A stretch of DNA of 64,000 bases from an uncultured SAR86 cluster bacterium (GTDB lineage: Bacteria; Pseudomonadota; Gammaproteobacteria; Magnimaribacterales; D2472). The first letter of the stretch is position 1, and every line of letters begins with the position of its first letter. Location of the stretch: positions 1 to 64,000 of the forward strand of contig CACOHS010000005.1 of the NCBI GenBank assembly GCA_902627055.1, written 5' to 3'. A program made the position numbers and the translations under genes. Below the pieces are notes generated by a model that worked only from the letters and a program-made list of their open reading frames with translations, was not told the DNA's origin and searched no databases. Shown in pieces: positions 36,710 through 45,000 of this stretch.

Positions 36710-38172
36710 TGGAAAGTATTGAAATTTTAGCAGTAGTTGAATCCGTCTCTAATGAGAAAGGCATTGAAGAAGAAATAATATTTAAGGCCTTAGAAACAGC
36801 TATAGCAAGTGCATCTCTAAGACATTTCCACGAAGATGCAGATATATCTGTTTCAATAGATCAATCAACAGGAGAATACACTACGCATAGACATTGGCTC
36901 GTAGAGAGTGAGGATTCTGAGGACTTTCACAAGGAAACTCATATTTCAGAAATAGATTCTAAGATGAATATTGGTGATAGATTTTCTCAAGCTGTAGATA
37001 ATGTTGTCTTTGGACGAATTGAGACTCAAGCTGCACGTCAAGTTATGATGCAGAAAGTTAGGGAAGCTGAAAGGGACACAATTGTGGCAATGTTTAAATC
37101 CCAAGATAATTCTCTTATGAATGGTTCAGTCAAAAGAGTCACTAGAGACAATATAATTGTTGATATTGGAAATGATGTTGAAGCAATCCTTCCCAGAGAT
37201 CAATTGCTCCCAGGCGAGATATATAAAATTAATGATAGGATGCGAGCTATTCTTCAGATCAAAGAAATTGAAGGTAGAGGCTCTCAACTAATGCTCAGCA
37301 GAACATGTCCTGAAATGGTAACAGAGTTATTTAGAATTGAAGTTCCTGAAATTAATGAAGATATTATTGAAATAAGAGGCATCGCTCGAGATGCAGGATC
37401 TAGGTCAAAGATTACTGTAAAAACAAACGACGGACGCATTGATCCAGTTGGAGCCTGTGTTGGAATGCGTGGTTCAAGAGTGCAATCAGTTTCAGGTGAA
37501 TTGGGCAATGAAAGAATAGACATTATTATATTTGATGATAATCCTGCACAAATGGTGATTAATTCTCTTGCTCCAGCGAAAGTTGAATCAATTGTCATGG
37601 ATGAAGATTCTCGTTCAATGGAATTAGCTGTTAATGAGGAAAATTTAGCTCTGGCAATTGGCTCAAGAGGTCAAAATATTAGATTAGCATCAAGACTTGT
37701 TGGCTGGGAGTTAAATATTATCAGTAGCAATGAGGCTGAGGCGAAAGAAAGAGTTGTAGAGGCAGAATTTCAAGCGAAGCTTATGGATAATTTGAGTATC
37801 GATGAAAAAGAGGCTGAAGCGCTAATAAGAGGAGGCTTTTTAACTTTTGATGATATTGCTTATGCAGAGGATGCAAAGCTGTCATCTACAATGGAAATTG
37901 ACGAGGCTAGAATTGAAGAAATCAAAGCCGCAGCTGCTGATGCTGCTTTGATGGAAGCCATGGGTGAGATTACTCAAGAGGAATCTAATTTGGAGTCACT
38001 AACAGAATTAGGCTTCAGCGAAGAGGAAGTAGAAACTCTTGTTTCCAATGCACTTAAAAGCAAAGATGATATTGCAGAATTAGCTGTTGATGAACTTTTA
38101 GATGTAGTTGAAATAAATGAAAAGAAGGCAGCAGATATTATTATGAAAGCTCGGGAAAGTTGGTTTAATTAA
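36709..38172 (+). CDS. nusA: Transcription termination/antitermination factor NusA
   Basis: The 487-residue protein modulates RNA polymerase pausing and termination. In order: an N-terminal polymerase-binding domain, an S1 domain (around residues 135-200), two KH domains with the GMRGSRVQSV and GSRGQNIRLASRL loops, and two C-terminal acidic helix-hairpin-helix repeats (from about 360). Both acidic repeats are present, as in E. coli. It overlaps rimP by one base and is followed after 18 bases by infB. Confidence 0.97.
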   Translation: MESIEILAVVESVSNEKGIEEEIIFKALETAIASASLRHFHEDADISVSIDQSTGEYTTHRHWLVESEDSEDFHKETHISEIDSKMNIGDRFSQAVDNVVFGRIETQAARQVMMQKVREAERDTIVAMFKSQDNSLMNGSVKRVTRDNIIVDIGNDVEAILPRDQLLPGEIYKINDRMRAILQIKEIEGRGSQLMLSRTCPEMVTELFRIEVPEINEDIIEIRGIARDAGSRSKITVKTNDGRIDPVGACVGMRGSRVQSVSGELGNERIDIIIFDDNPAQMVINSLAPAKVESIVMDEDSRSMELAVNEENLALAIGSRGQNIRLASRLVGWELNIISSNEAEAKERVVEAEFQAKLMDNLSIDEKEAEALIRGGFLTFDDIAYAEDAKLSSTMEIDEARIEEIKAAAADAALMEAMGEITQEESNLESLTELGFSEEEVETLVSNALKSKDDIAELAVDELLDVVEINEKKAADIIMKARESWFN

Positions 38173-38190
38173 AAAAAGGAAGACATTGAT

Positions 38191-40494
38191 TTGGAACTTA
38201 CTGTAAAAGATTTCGCAAAAACCTTAAAAATTAAGGATGACGCCTTATTAGAGAGAATGAAAGCTGCTGGGCTTTCACACAGTAAATCTTCAGATAAAAT
38301 TACACCGGCTGATAAATTAGCAATACTTAAATCATTAAAAGAACGAAAAAGTTCTTCAGCCTCTGCTGTTACCTCATCTTCAAGTAGTGGAGGAGTGACA
38401 GTTAAATCAAAAGGCACTTTATCTCAACCTTCCGCATCATCTTCAAGTTCATCTGATGGCCTTACAGATAATATTGAAGCAAAAAGGCAAGCAGCTGCTG
38501 AAAATTTAAAAGAACAGCAGCAAAAAAGGGAGGATCAAATTAAAGAGGCTATTCGCATAAAACAAGAACAGCAACAAGCAGCCAAGAAAGGTCAACAGTT
38601 AAAGTCTACCTCTCAACAAAAACCTCAACCACGGGTAAATGTTAAAGATCAATTATCACGAGCAGCAAAAGACTACTCTAGGCGTGAAACTAGTTTCAAT
38701 GAAGGAACTGAACATCAATTTGCAAAGCCTGTTGAATTTATAAAGCGTGATATAGAAGTTCCAGAGATGATTCAGGTTGGTGAACTAGCAAAGCTTATGT
38801 TTATAAAGGGTGGAGAGGTTGTAAAAGTGTTGATGAGCATGGGAGTTGCTGCATCCATAAATGACTCTATTGATCAGGAGACAGGAATTTTAGTTGCTGA
38901 AGAGCTTGGCCACAATGGAATCGCATTAAGTGATTCATCTGTTGAAGATGAGATAATTGGCAACATAAATTATACGGACACACCCAAAACAAGAGCTCCA
39001 GTTATTACTGTTATGGGGCATGTTGATCACGGCAAGACGACTTTACTCGATTTTATTCGAAAAACTAAAGTCGTTGATGGAGAAGCCGGTGGAATAACAC
39101 AGCACATTGGGGCATATCAAGTACCAGTTGGCAATTCTGTTATTACATTCATAGATACTCCGGGTCATGCTGCATTCTCATCTATGAGAGCAAGGGGAGC
39201 TAATACTACTGATGTTGTCATTTTGGTTGTAGCTGCAAATGATGGAGTCATGCCTCAAACTGAGGAGGCCATCAATCATGCAAAAGCAGCTGGTGTTTCT
39301 ATTGTTGTTGCGATAAACAAAATGGATCTTCAAGGAGCAGATTTAGAGAGAATCAAAGGAGATTTAGCTGCAAAAGACTTAACTCCAGAGGACTGGGGTG
39401 GGAATATACAGATGGTACCAGTTTCTGCTCTTCAAGGTGATGGAGTCGATAAACTTTTAGAAGCCGTTGTTTTAGAATCTGAGCTTTTAGAGCTGAAGGC
39501 TCACTATGAGGGACAAGCTCAGGGAGTCGTAATTGAATCTGAATTAGATAAATTTAGAGGCGCTGTAGCAACTTTGCTTGTACAAAATGGTACTTTGAAA
39601 GTTGGAGATATGGTGGTTTGTGGGTCTGCTGTTGGAAAAGTAAAAAGTATTATTAGCTCTGATGGCAGTAAATTAAAAAGTGCCGAACCTTCATTTGCAG
39701 TAGAGATTTTAGGTCTTAGCAGCGTTCCCAATGCTGGTGAGACTTTCCAGGTTGTTAAGAATGATAAAGAAGCTCGCGAAATTGCTGAATTTAGAGAAAA
39801 TAAAATTAAAGATCGAAAAGTATTAAAACAAAGAGATGAAAGCTTGGGCAATATATTTGAGTCTATGGGTCAATCTGATAAAAAAGTACTTAATGTTATT
39901 TTAAAATCTGATGTTGCTGGTACCTCAGAGGCAATTGTTGCAGCTATGTCTGATATTGGAAATGATGATGCTTCCATTAAAGTAGTTGCTTCTGGAGTTG
40001 GAGGCATTTCGGAATCTGATGCGAATCTGGCCCTAGCAACAGAATCAATTATTTTAGGTTTTAATGTTCGATCAGATAGCGCTGCAAAGAAGATTGTTGA
40101 AAGTGAAGACCTCATATTGTCTTACCATAGTATTATTTATGAGCTCATTGATGAAGTTAAAGCTAGATTAAGTGGTCTATTAGATCCAATTGTTAAAGAA
40201 GAAATTGTTGGAATAGCAGAAGTATTAGAAGTATTTAATTCTCCAAAATTTGGTCAAGTCGCAGGCTGTATGGTTGAAGAAGGATCTATATTAAAAAATA
40301 AACCTGTAAGAGTTTTGCGGGACGACATTGTGATCCATCAAGGTGAGTTAGATTCGCTCAGAAGATTCAAAGATGATGTCGGTGAAGTTAAATCCGGAAC
40401 AGAATGTGGCGTTGGAATTAAGAACTACAAAGATATTCGACCAGGCGATAAGGTGGAAGTTTTTGATAGAAAAGAAGAGGCTCAAAGCATTTAA
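38191..40494 (+). CDS. infB: Translation initiation factor IF-2
   Basis: The 767-residue GTPase places fMet-tRNA on the ribosome. It has the IF2 N-terminal domain, a Ser/Gln/Lys-rich linker (about 60-165), the G domain with GHVDHGKT (276-283), DTPGHAAF and NKMD, and C-terminal domains II-IV that contact fMet-tRNA. It is shorter than E. coli IF-2-alpha (890) because the N-terminal region is reduced. The start is TTG 38191, preceded by AGGAAGA; no ATG is nearby. Its partner, the initiator tRNA in this window, has an unusual first base pair. Confidence 0.96.
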   Translation: MELTVKDFAKTLKIKDDALLERMKAAGLSHSKSSDKITPADKLAILKSLKERKSSSASAVTSSSSSGGVTVKSKGTLSQPSASSSSSSDGLTDNIEAKRQAAAENLKEQQQKREDQIKEAIRIKQEQQQAAKKGQQLKSTSQQKPQPRVNVKDQLSRAAKDYSRRETSFNEGTEHQFAKPVEFIKRDIEVPEMIQVGELAKLMFIKGGEVVKVLMSMGVAASINDSIDQETGILVAEELGHNGIALSDSSVEDEIIGNINYTDTPKTRAPVITVMGHVDHGKTTLLDFIRKTKVVDGEAGGITQHIGAYQVPVGNSVITFIDTPGHAAFSSMRARGANTTDVVILVVAANDGVMPQTEEAINHAKAAGVSIVVAINKMDLQGADLERIKGDLAAKDLTPEDWGGNIQMVPVSALQGDGVDKLLEAVVLESELLELKAHYEGQAQGVVIESELDKFRGAVATLLVQNGTLKVGDMVVCGSAVGKVKSIISSDGSKLKSAEPSFAVEILGLSSVPNAGETFQVVKNDKEAREIAEFRENKIKDRKVLKQRDESLGNIFESMGQSDKKVLNVILKSDVAGTSEAIVAAMSDIGNDDASIKVVASGVGGISESDANLALATESIILGFNVRSDSAAKKIVESEDLILSYHSIIYELIDEVKARLSGLLDPIVKEEIVGIAEVLEVFNSPKFGQVAGCMVEEGSILKNKPVRVLRDDIVIHQGELDSLRRFKDDVGEVKSGTECGVGIKNYKDIRPGDKVEVFDRKEEAQSI

Positions 40495-40498
40495 CAAC

Positions 40499-40840
40499 AT
40501 GTCTTCAACAAGAGTACCGAAGGTTGAAGATTTTTTAAAAAAAGAAATATCTCAAATTATTTCCTCTCATGTCAGAGATCCCCGGTATAAATTTATAAAC
40601 ATCGTTGATGTTAAATGTTCAACTGACCTTAGCGTCGCGACAGTTTTTTACACTATTATTGATGGTGATTTTTCTGACTCACCCGATTTAAGATCTCTCA
40701 AAAAATTTGCATCAATGGTAAGATCCAAGCTTTCAAAATTTATGCAAATAAGAAGAGTCCCAAAACTTATATTTAAATATGATCAGAGTCTTGAGAGATA
40801 TAACAATATTGAAACCTTATTAAATTCATTAAGTGATTAG
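40499..40840 (+). CDS. rbfA: Ribosome-binding factor A
   Basis: A 113-residue KH-fold protein that binds immature 30S subunits and aids 16S rRNA 5' processing and cold adaptation. The family pattern is visible: RVPKVEDFLKKEISQII at the start, RDPRYKFINIVDVKCSTDLS in the centre and RRVPKLIFKYDQSLE near the end. I use ATG 40499, 4 bases after infB, not a frame reaching back into infB. It overlaps truB by 8 bases. Confidence 0.94.
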   Translation: MSSTRVPKVEDFLKKEISQIISSHVRDPRYKFINIVDVKCSTDLSVATVFYTIIDGDFSDSPDLRSLKKFASMVRSKLSKFMQIRRVPKLIFKYDQSLERYNNIETLLNSLSD

Positions 40841-41675
40841 CGGATTTCTTTTAGTCAACAAAGAGCCTGGCATAACTTCATCAAGAGTTGTGCAAATCAT
40901 AAAAAAACAATTTAATCTTAATAGGGTTGGACATTTGGGTACTTTAGATCCAATGGCAACTGGTCTCTTGATAATTGCAATAAATAGAGCAACTAAATTT
41001 GCATCTCTTCTATTGCAAAGTGAAAAGTCATATCGAGCTGAGGTCACTCTTGGCATTCAAACTGACACTGATGATGCTGAAGGACAGGTTATTTCTTGCA
41101 AAGATGTTAATGTAAATGATATGCAGGCTAAAAAAACCTTGTTAAGTTTTTTGGGTGATAGTGATCAATTCCCTCCAAATTATTCAGCTCTAAAGCATAA
41201 AGGCAAACCTTTATATAAGTATGCAAGAGATGGAATCAAAATAGAAAAAGCTGCAAGAAAGATATTCATCAAAAATATAAATAATATTTCTATAGAAATG
41301 CCGAAAGTTTCATTTGATATCAATTGCTCTAAAGGCACATATATAAGATCTATTGCAAGAGATTTTGGGTTAAAGCTTGGTTGCGGCGCCAATTTATCGA
41401 AATTAGTTAGAACAAGTCAGGAAAAATTTTTACTATCTGATGCTTTCTCAATAGACGAATTAAGTCTAGAAAACCTTATATCATTGGAAAATGCTTTTGA
41501 GGATTTAGATTTTATCCAACTAAGCAAAAAAGATACCAGAGCATTTCTTCATGGTAGGCCAATTGAAACTGACCTTGATCATGAAAATTTGTTAAGAGTG
41601 TATGATTGCTCAAATCAATTTATTGCAATAGGAAAAAAAACTAGTAAGGGCTTCAAGCATGAATACCTTGTTTAA
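40833..41675 (+). CDS. truB: tRNA pseudouridine-55 synthase
   Basis: The 280-residue enzyme makes pseudouridine 55 in the T-loop of tRNAs. The catalytic Asp39 lies in GHLGTLDPMATGLL, and the KYARDG and GTYIRSIARD motifs follow. The C-terminal PUA-like region is short. It starts with GTG 40833 inside the end of rbfA, the normal order. The 90 bases after it hold the rpsO leader. Confidence 0.95.
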   Translation: MISGFLLVNKEPGITSSRVVQIIKKQFNLNRVGHLGTLDPMATGLLIIAINRATKFASLLLQSEKSYRAEVTLGIQTDTDDAEGQVISCKDVNVNDMQAKKTLLSFLGDSDQFPPNYSALKHKGKPLYKYARDGIKIEKAARKIFIKNINNISIEMPKVSFDINCSKGTYIRSIARDFGLKLGCGANLSKLVRTSQEKFLLSDAFSIDELSLENLISLENAFEDLDFIQLSKKDTRAFLHGRPIETDLDHENLLRVYDCSNQFIAIGKKTSKGFKHEYLV

Positions 41676-41714
41676 TAGGTAAATAAGTAATAAGCTACAC
41701 CAACTCAAACTTCA

Positions 41715-41756
41715 GATATGCGAGGTTTGGCAAGATTGAGGAGCATATCCAAGGAG
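41715..41756 (+). promoter_or_regulatory. Candidate rpsO leader structure (S15 autoregulation site)
   Basis: GATATGC (41715-41721) pairs perfectly with GCATATC (41743-41749), enclosing a 21-base G-rich loop. The ribosome-binding site AAGGAG (41751-41756) follows one base later. In several bacteria S15 represses its own mRNA through a structured leader in this position. The structure is seen; its role is inferred. Confidence 0.45.
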
Positions 41757-41765
41757 AACAAACGC

Positions 41766-42035
41766 ATGGCTTTATTAAAAGAAGAAAAAAATAAAATTGT
41801 TAAAGAGTTTCAAAATAGTGATACTGATACTGGCTCGCCTGAAGTGCAAATAGCTCTCTTAACAGAAAATATAAATAAATTACAATCTCATTTTAAAATT
41901 CATAAAAAAGATCATCATTCAAGAACAGGCCTTATCAGAATGGTTAACTTAAGAAGAAAGCTTTTAGCTTATCTAAAAAGAAAAAATCCTGAAAGCTATC
42001 AAGACATAATCAAATCCCTAAAATTAAGAGGATAA
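41766..42035 (+). CDS. rpsO: 30S ribosomal protein S15
   Basis: The 89-residue protein binds the 16S rRNA central domain. It contains the S15 signature region [15 protein letters not shown] and [21 protein letters not shown], and matches E. coli in length. The start ATG 41766 has a strong AAGGAG 9 bases before it; an upstream in-frame ATG at 41718 lies within the leader hairpin and is rejected. It is followed by pnp after 12 bases, as in E. coli. Confidence 0.98.
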   Translation: MALLKEEKNKIVKEFQNSDTDTGSPEVQIALLTENINKLQSHFKIHKKDHHSRTGLIRMVNLRRKLLAYLKRKNPESYQDIIKSLKLRG

Positions 42036-42047
42036 ACAAGGAAAATC

Positions 42048-44135
42048 GTGGAAGAAAATAAATTAAATACTCAATCTGTAGAATTCGAATACGGAAATAA
42101 AACTGTCAAAATTGAAACTGGAAAAATTGCAAGACAAGCTACATCAAGCATCATTGTTACCATTGATAATTTAGTAGTGTTAACAACTATGGTCGCTAGA
42201 AAGGAAGCTGATCCATATAAAGATTTTTTTCCATTGGCTGTTTTCTATCAAGAAAAGTTTTACGCTGCTGGAAAAATTCCTGGTGGATATTTTAAGAGAG
42301 AGGCAAGACCAACTGAACAAGAAACATTAACTTCTAGATTAATTGATAGGCCGATTAGACCTCTATTTCCAGAGGATTTCAAAAATGAAATACAGATTTT
42401 CTGTACCGTATTATCCTCGGATAAAAATATTAATCCTGACATAGCATCTTTAATAGGTGCTTCCGCAGCGCTTTCAATTTCAGGAGTTCCATTTCAAGGA
42501 CCACTTGGAGCTGCAAGAGTTGGTTTTATCGATAGTAATTATGTTTTAAACCCATCACCAGAAGAGTTGAAAGAATCTATGTTGGATATGGTCGTAGCAG
42601 GAACCGAAGATGCTGTATTAATGGTTGAATCCGAAGCAAATGAGTTAAGTGAAGATCTAATGTTAGGTTCAGTGCTTTATGGCCATCAAGAAATGCAAAA
42701 AGTTATTAAGGCCTGTGCAGATTTAAGAGCTAAAGTAAATCCTACTCCATGGGATTTTTCCGAAGACGAGTTAACAGCTGAATTTAAGAATAAGATTGCA
42801 GATTCTTTCACAGATGAAATAGCAAGCGCATTTAAAATTGCGGATAAATCCAGCAGAGGCGAAGCAATCAATGATGTAAGAGTCAAAATAAACGAAGCTT
42901 ATGATGAAATAGATGATTTAGAGAGAGGCAAATTAATGAATGCCTTCAAATTAGTAGAAAAAGATGTTGTTAGAAAAAGTATTTTGGCTAACGAGCCGAG
43001 AATAGATGGAAGAGATTTAGATACTGTTAGACCAATTTATGTTGAAACTGATGTCCTCCCAAGTGTTCATGGATCTTCTTTATTTACGCGTGGAGAAACA
43101 CAAGCATTAGTTGCAGCAACTCTTGGGTCAACAAGAGATGCCCAAAGAATAGAGGGGCTTAATGGTGAAGAATCTAATTCTTTTATGCTGCATTATAATT
43201 TCCCCGCCTATAGCGTTGGAGAAATTGGGATGCCATTAGGACCTAAGAGAAGAGAGATTGGTCATGGTAATCTTGCAAAAAGAGCTATTAAAGCAGTCCT
43301 CCCAGATTCAGAAGAATTTGGTTATACCTTAAGGGTTGTTTCAGAAATTACAGAATCAAATGGATCAAGCTCAATGGCTTCAGTCTGCGGGACCTCTCTT
43401 TCGTTGATGGATGCAGGTGTACCTATCACTAATCCAGTTGCTGGAATTGCGATGGGTTTGATTAAAGAAGAAGATAGTTTTGCTGTTTTAACAGATATTC
43501 TTGGTGACGAGGATCACCTTGGTGATATGGACTTCAAGGTGGCTGGTACAAAAGAGGGTGTTACTGCATTGCAAATGGATATTAAAGTTCAAGGCATCAC
43601 ATCTGAAATTATGGAATCTGCATTAGAGAAAGCAAAAGTTGCACGCATGCATATTTTAGAGAAAATGAATGAAGTAATTTCTGCGCCAAAAGAATTGTCG
43701 GACAATACTCCTGCAATGAAAAAGATCAATGTAAATCAGGACAAGATTAAAGAAATTATTGGTAAGGGTGGAGCAGTTATAAAAGGCATGCAAGCAGATA
43801 CCGGAGCATCAGTTGATGTAGATGATAATGGAGTAGTTACAATATTTGGTGAAACACAGTCTATTATGAAAGCAGCACTTGAAATTATTGAAGGCATAAT
43901 AGAAGATCCCGAGTTAAATAAAGTTTATGAAGGTAAGGTTGTTAAAATTGTAGATTTTGGTGCTTTTGTAAATATTTTGCCTGGCAAAGATGGCTTATTG
44001 CATGTTTCTGAAATTTCTTCAGAAAGAGTTGAGAATGTTTCTGATGTTCTAAGTGAAGGAGACATTATTAAGGTTAAGTTAATAGGCTTTGACCGAGGTA
44101 AGATGAAACTCTCTAAAAAAGTACTTGAATCCTAA
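42048..44135 (+). CDS. pnp: Polyribonucleotide nucleotidyltransferase (PNPase)
   Basis: The 695-residue 3'-5' exoribonuclease is part of the RNA degradosome. It has two RNase PH-like halves separated by the helical domain, with the second-half catalytic region around MDFKVAGTKEGVTALQMD. A KH domain (IIGKGGAVIKGMQ) and an S1 domain (GKVVKIVDFGAFVNILPGKDG) follow. The start is GTG 42048 with AAGGAAA upstream. No clear terminator follows; 170 AT-rich bases separate it from the next small gene. Confidence 0.97.
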   Translation: MEENKLNTQSVEFEYGNKTVKIETGKIARQATSSIIVTIDNLVVLTTMVARKEADPYKDFFPLAVFYQEKFYAAGKIPGGYFKREARPTEQETLTSRLIDRPIRPLFPEDFKNEIQIFCTVLSSDKNINPDIASLIGASAALSISGVPFQGPLGAARVGFIDSNYVLNPSPEELKESMLDMVVAGTEDAVLMVESEANELSEDLMLGSVLYGHQEMQKVIKACADLRAKVNPTPWDFSEDELTAEFKNKIADSFTDEIASAFKIADKSSRGEAINDVRVKINEAYDEIDDLERGKLMNAFKLVEKDVVRKSILANEPRIDGRDLDTVRPIYVETDVLPSVHGSSLFTRGETQALVAATLGSTRDAQRIEGLNGEESNSFMLHYNFPAYSVGEIGMPLGPKRREIGHGNLAKRAIKAVLPDSEEFGYTLRVVSEITESNGSSSMASVCGTSLSLMDAGVPITNPVAGIAMGLIKEEDSFAVLTDILGDEDHLGDMDFKVAGTKEGVTALQMDIKVQGITSEIMESALEKAKVARMHILEKMNEVISAPKELSDNTPAMKKINVNQDKIKEIIGKGGAVIKGMQADTGASVDVDDNGVVTIFGETQSIMKAALEIIEGIIEDPELNKVYEGKVVKIVDFGAFVNILPGKDGLLHVSEISSERVENVSDVLSEGDIIKVKLIGFDRGKMKLSKKVLES

Positions 44136-44305
44136 GTAATTTTAATATAAATAAAACTTATAATGTATAAAAAGTATTATTTATGTTTGTAATATTTATC
44201 TTCTAAAAGTCAAATTTTCAGATATTTTTAACTCATATATCTTGTTCATAATTTCTTTTTATGGTTTTATAAGTTAACTAACCATGCAAACCATAGGGGG
44301 AAATT

Positions 44306-44524
44306 ATGGATAATGCATTTAGAATGCTAAGCGACCTAGTTAGTAATTTAACTAGTGTTATCATTGGTATCTTAGGACTCGGTATTGTTGGGAGCCTTGC
44401 TTTTGGCGATATGTTAGGACTAGATGTGATTGGAAATATCACATCATTAGTCGAGTCTTTGGCATCTAATGGTGTTGTAGGACTACTTGTACTAGCAGTT
44501 CTATACAGCTTGCTAAACAGATAA
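44306..44524 (+). CDS. Small hydrophobic membrane protein, unknown function (copy 1)
   Basis: A 72-residue protein with two predicted membrane helices (about 12-34 and 55-70) linked by a segment containing FG (33-34), DV (40-41) and NIT (44-46). It has a strong GGGGGA ribosome-binding site before ATG 44306, and a perfect terminator right after, so it is probably a well-expressed single-gene unit. I do not recognise a family. It shares layout and key residues with the next gene, suggesting a tandem duplication. The 170 bases upstream are very AT-rich and probably hold its promoter; TATAAT at 44159-44164 and TATAAG at 44268-44273 are possible -10 elements. Confidence 0.75.
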   Translation: MDNAFRMLSDLVSNLTSVIIGILGLGIVGSLAFGDMLGLDVIGNITSLVESLASNGVVGLLVLAVLYSLLNR

Positions 44525-44541
44525 GCATTAAGCTTGTTTTT

Positions 44542-44578
44542 GTTAGAAAGGGTCAATAGACCCTTTCTAACTTTTTTT
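44542..44578 (+). terminator. Strong intrinsic terminator
   Basis: GTTAGAAAGGGTC (44542-44554) and GACCCTTTCTAAC (44559-44571) form a perfect 13-bp stem with an AATA loop, followed by seven T residues. It is the strongest terminator in the window and lies between the two small membrane-protein genes. Confidence 0.93.
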
Positions 44579-44581
44579 AAA

Positions 44582-44815
44582 ATGAATCTTAACAATTCTC
44601 TTATTAAACTCACTGCTTTTTTTAATAAGTTATTAAAATTATTGCTACCTTTTGTAGCAGTCTCACTACTGCTTGGTATTATTTTTGGGCCGACTACTCC
44701 ATTTGTTGGAGACGTATATAATAATGTCACAGATATTTTAAATATGCTTGGTGAGGACGCTTTGTTGGCACTAGTATCTTTAATAATAATTTTAATCTTT
44801 CTAAAAAAAGAATAG
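44582..44815 (+). CDS. Small hydrophobic membrane protein, unknown function (copy 2)
   Basis: A 77-residue, two-helix protein (about 17-36 and 59-74) with FG (35-36), DV (44-45) and NVT (48-50) in the same order as the preceding small protein, and a charged LKKE tail. I recognise no family. The start is unsure. ATG 44582 lies only 3 bases after the terminator T-run and has no ribosome-binding site. An in-frame TTG at 44534 would make the terminator hairpin coding. Expression might depend on read-through. It ends 70 bases from the tRNA-Met gene on the other strand. Confidence 0.6.
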   Translation: MNLNNSLIKLTAFFNKLLKLLLPFVAVSLLLGIIFGPTTPFVGDVYNNVTDILNMLGEDALLALVSLIIILIFLKKE

Positions 44816-44824
44816 TAAAAAGTG

Positions 44825-44854
44825 AATTAAAAATTCCAGATAATTTTTTATCTG
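44825..44854 (-). terminator. Weak terminator after tRNA-Met (minus strand)
   Basis: CAGATAA (44837-44843) and TTATCTG (44848-44854) form a 7-bp hairpin. On the minus strand it is followed by a T-rich run (complement of 44828-44834). It lies 31 bases beyond the tRNA-Met 3' end and would stop that transcript. Confidence 0.45.
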
Positions 44855-44885
44855 AATATCCTCTTTGATTTTAACTTTGAATTTA

Positions 44886-44962
44886 TGGTGGCTATGGGTG
44901 GAATTGAACCACCGACCCCAGCGTTATGAGTGCTGTGCTCTAACCATCTGAGCTACATAGCC
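44886..44962 (-). tRNA. tRNA-Met, elongator (CAT)
   Basis: On the minus strand a 77-base cloverleaf with acceptor GGCTATG/CATAGCC, a T-arm with GGTTCAATTCC, discriminator A and encoded CCA. The anticodon is CAT. Acceptor and D-arm match elongator tRNA-Met rather than tRNA-Ile2, though a lysidine-type Ile assignment is not excluded by sequence alone. The last anticodon-stem pair (31-39) is A-C, where relatives have A-U. Confidence 0.92.
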
Positions 44963-44972
44963 AAGTGGTATG

Positions 44973-45000
44973 ATCATAAAGAACTTGCTTTATAAGTCAA
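44973..45000 (-). promoter_or_regulatory. Promoter of tRNA-Met, overlapping the ychF stop
   Basis: On the minus strand TTGACT (45000-44995) and TATGAT (44978-44973) match five of six consensus bases each and are 16 bases apart. Transcription would start about 4 bases before the tRNA. The -35 overlaps the TGA stop codon of ychF. Confidence 0.75.

Noticed and set aside
40373-40498. Longer rbfA starting inside infB
   Set aside because: The first 42 residues are a shifted reading of the IF-2 C-terminus. ATG 40499 gives the normal RbfA N-terminus and length.
44286-44309. Hairpin pairing CCATA with TATGG around the start of the first small membrane gene
   Set aside because: Only 5 weak base pairs in very AT-rich DNA; too weak to claim regulation, although the ribosome-binding site would sit in the loop.
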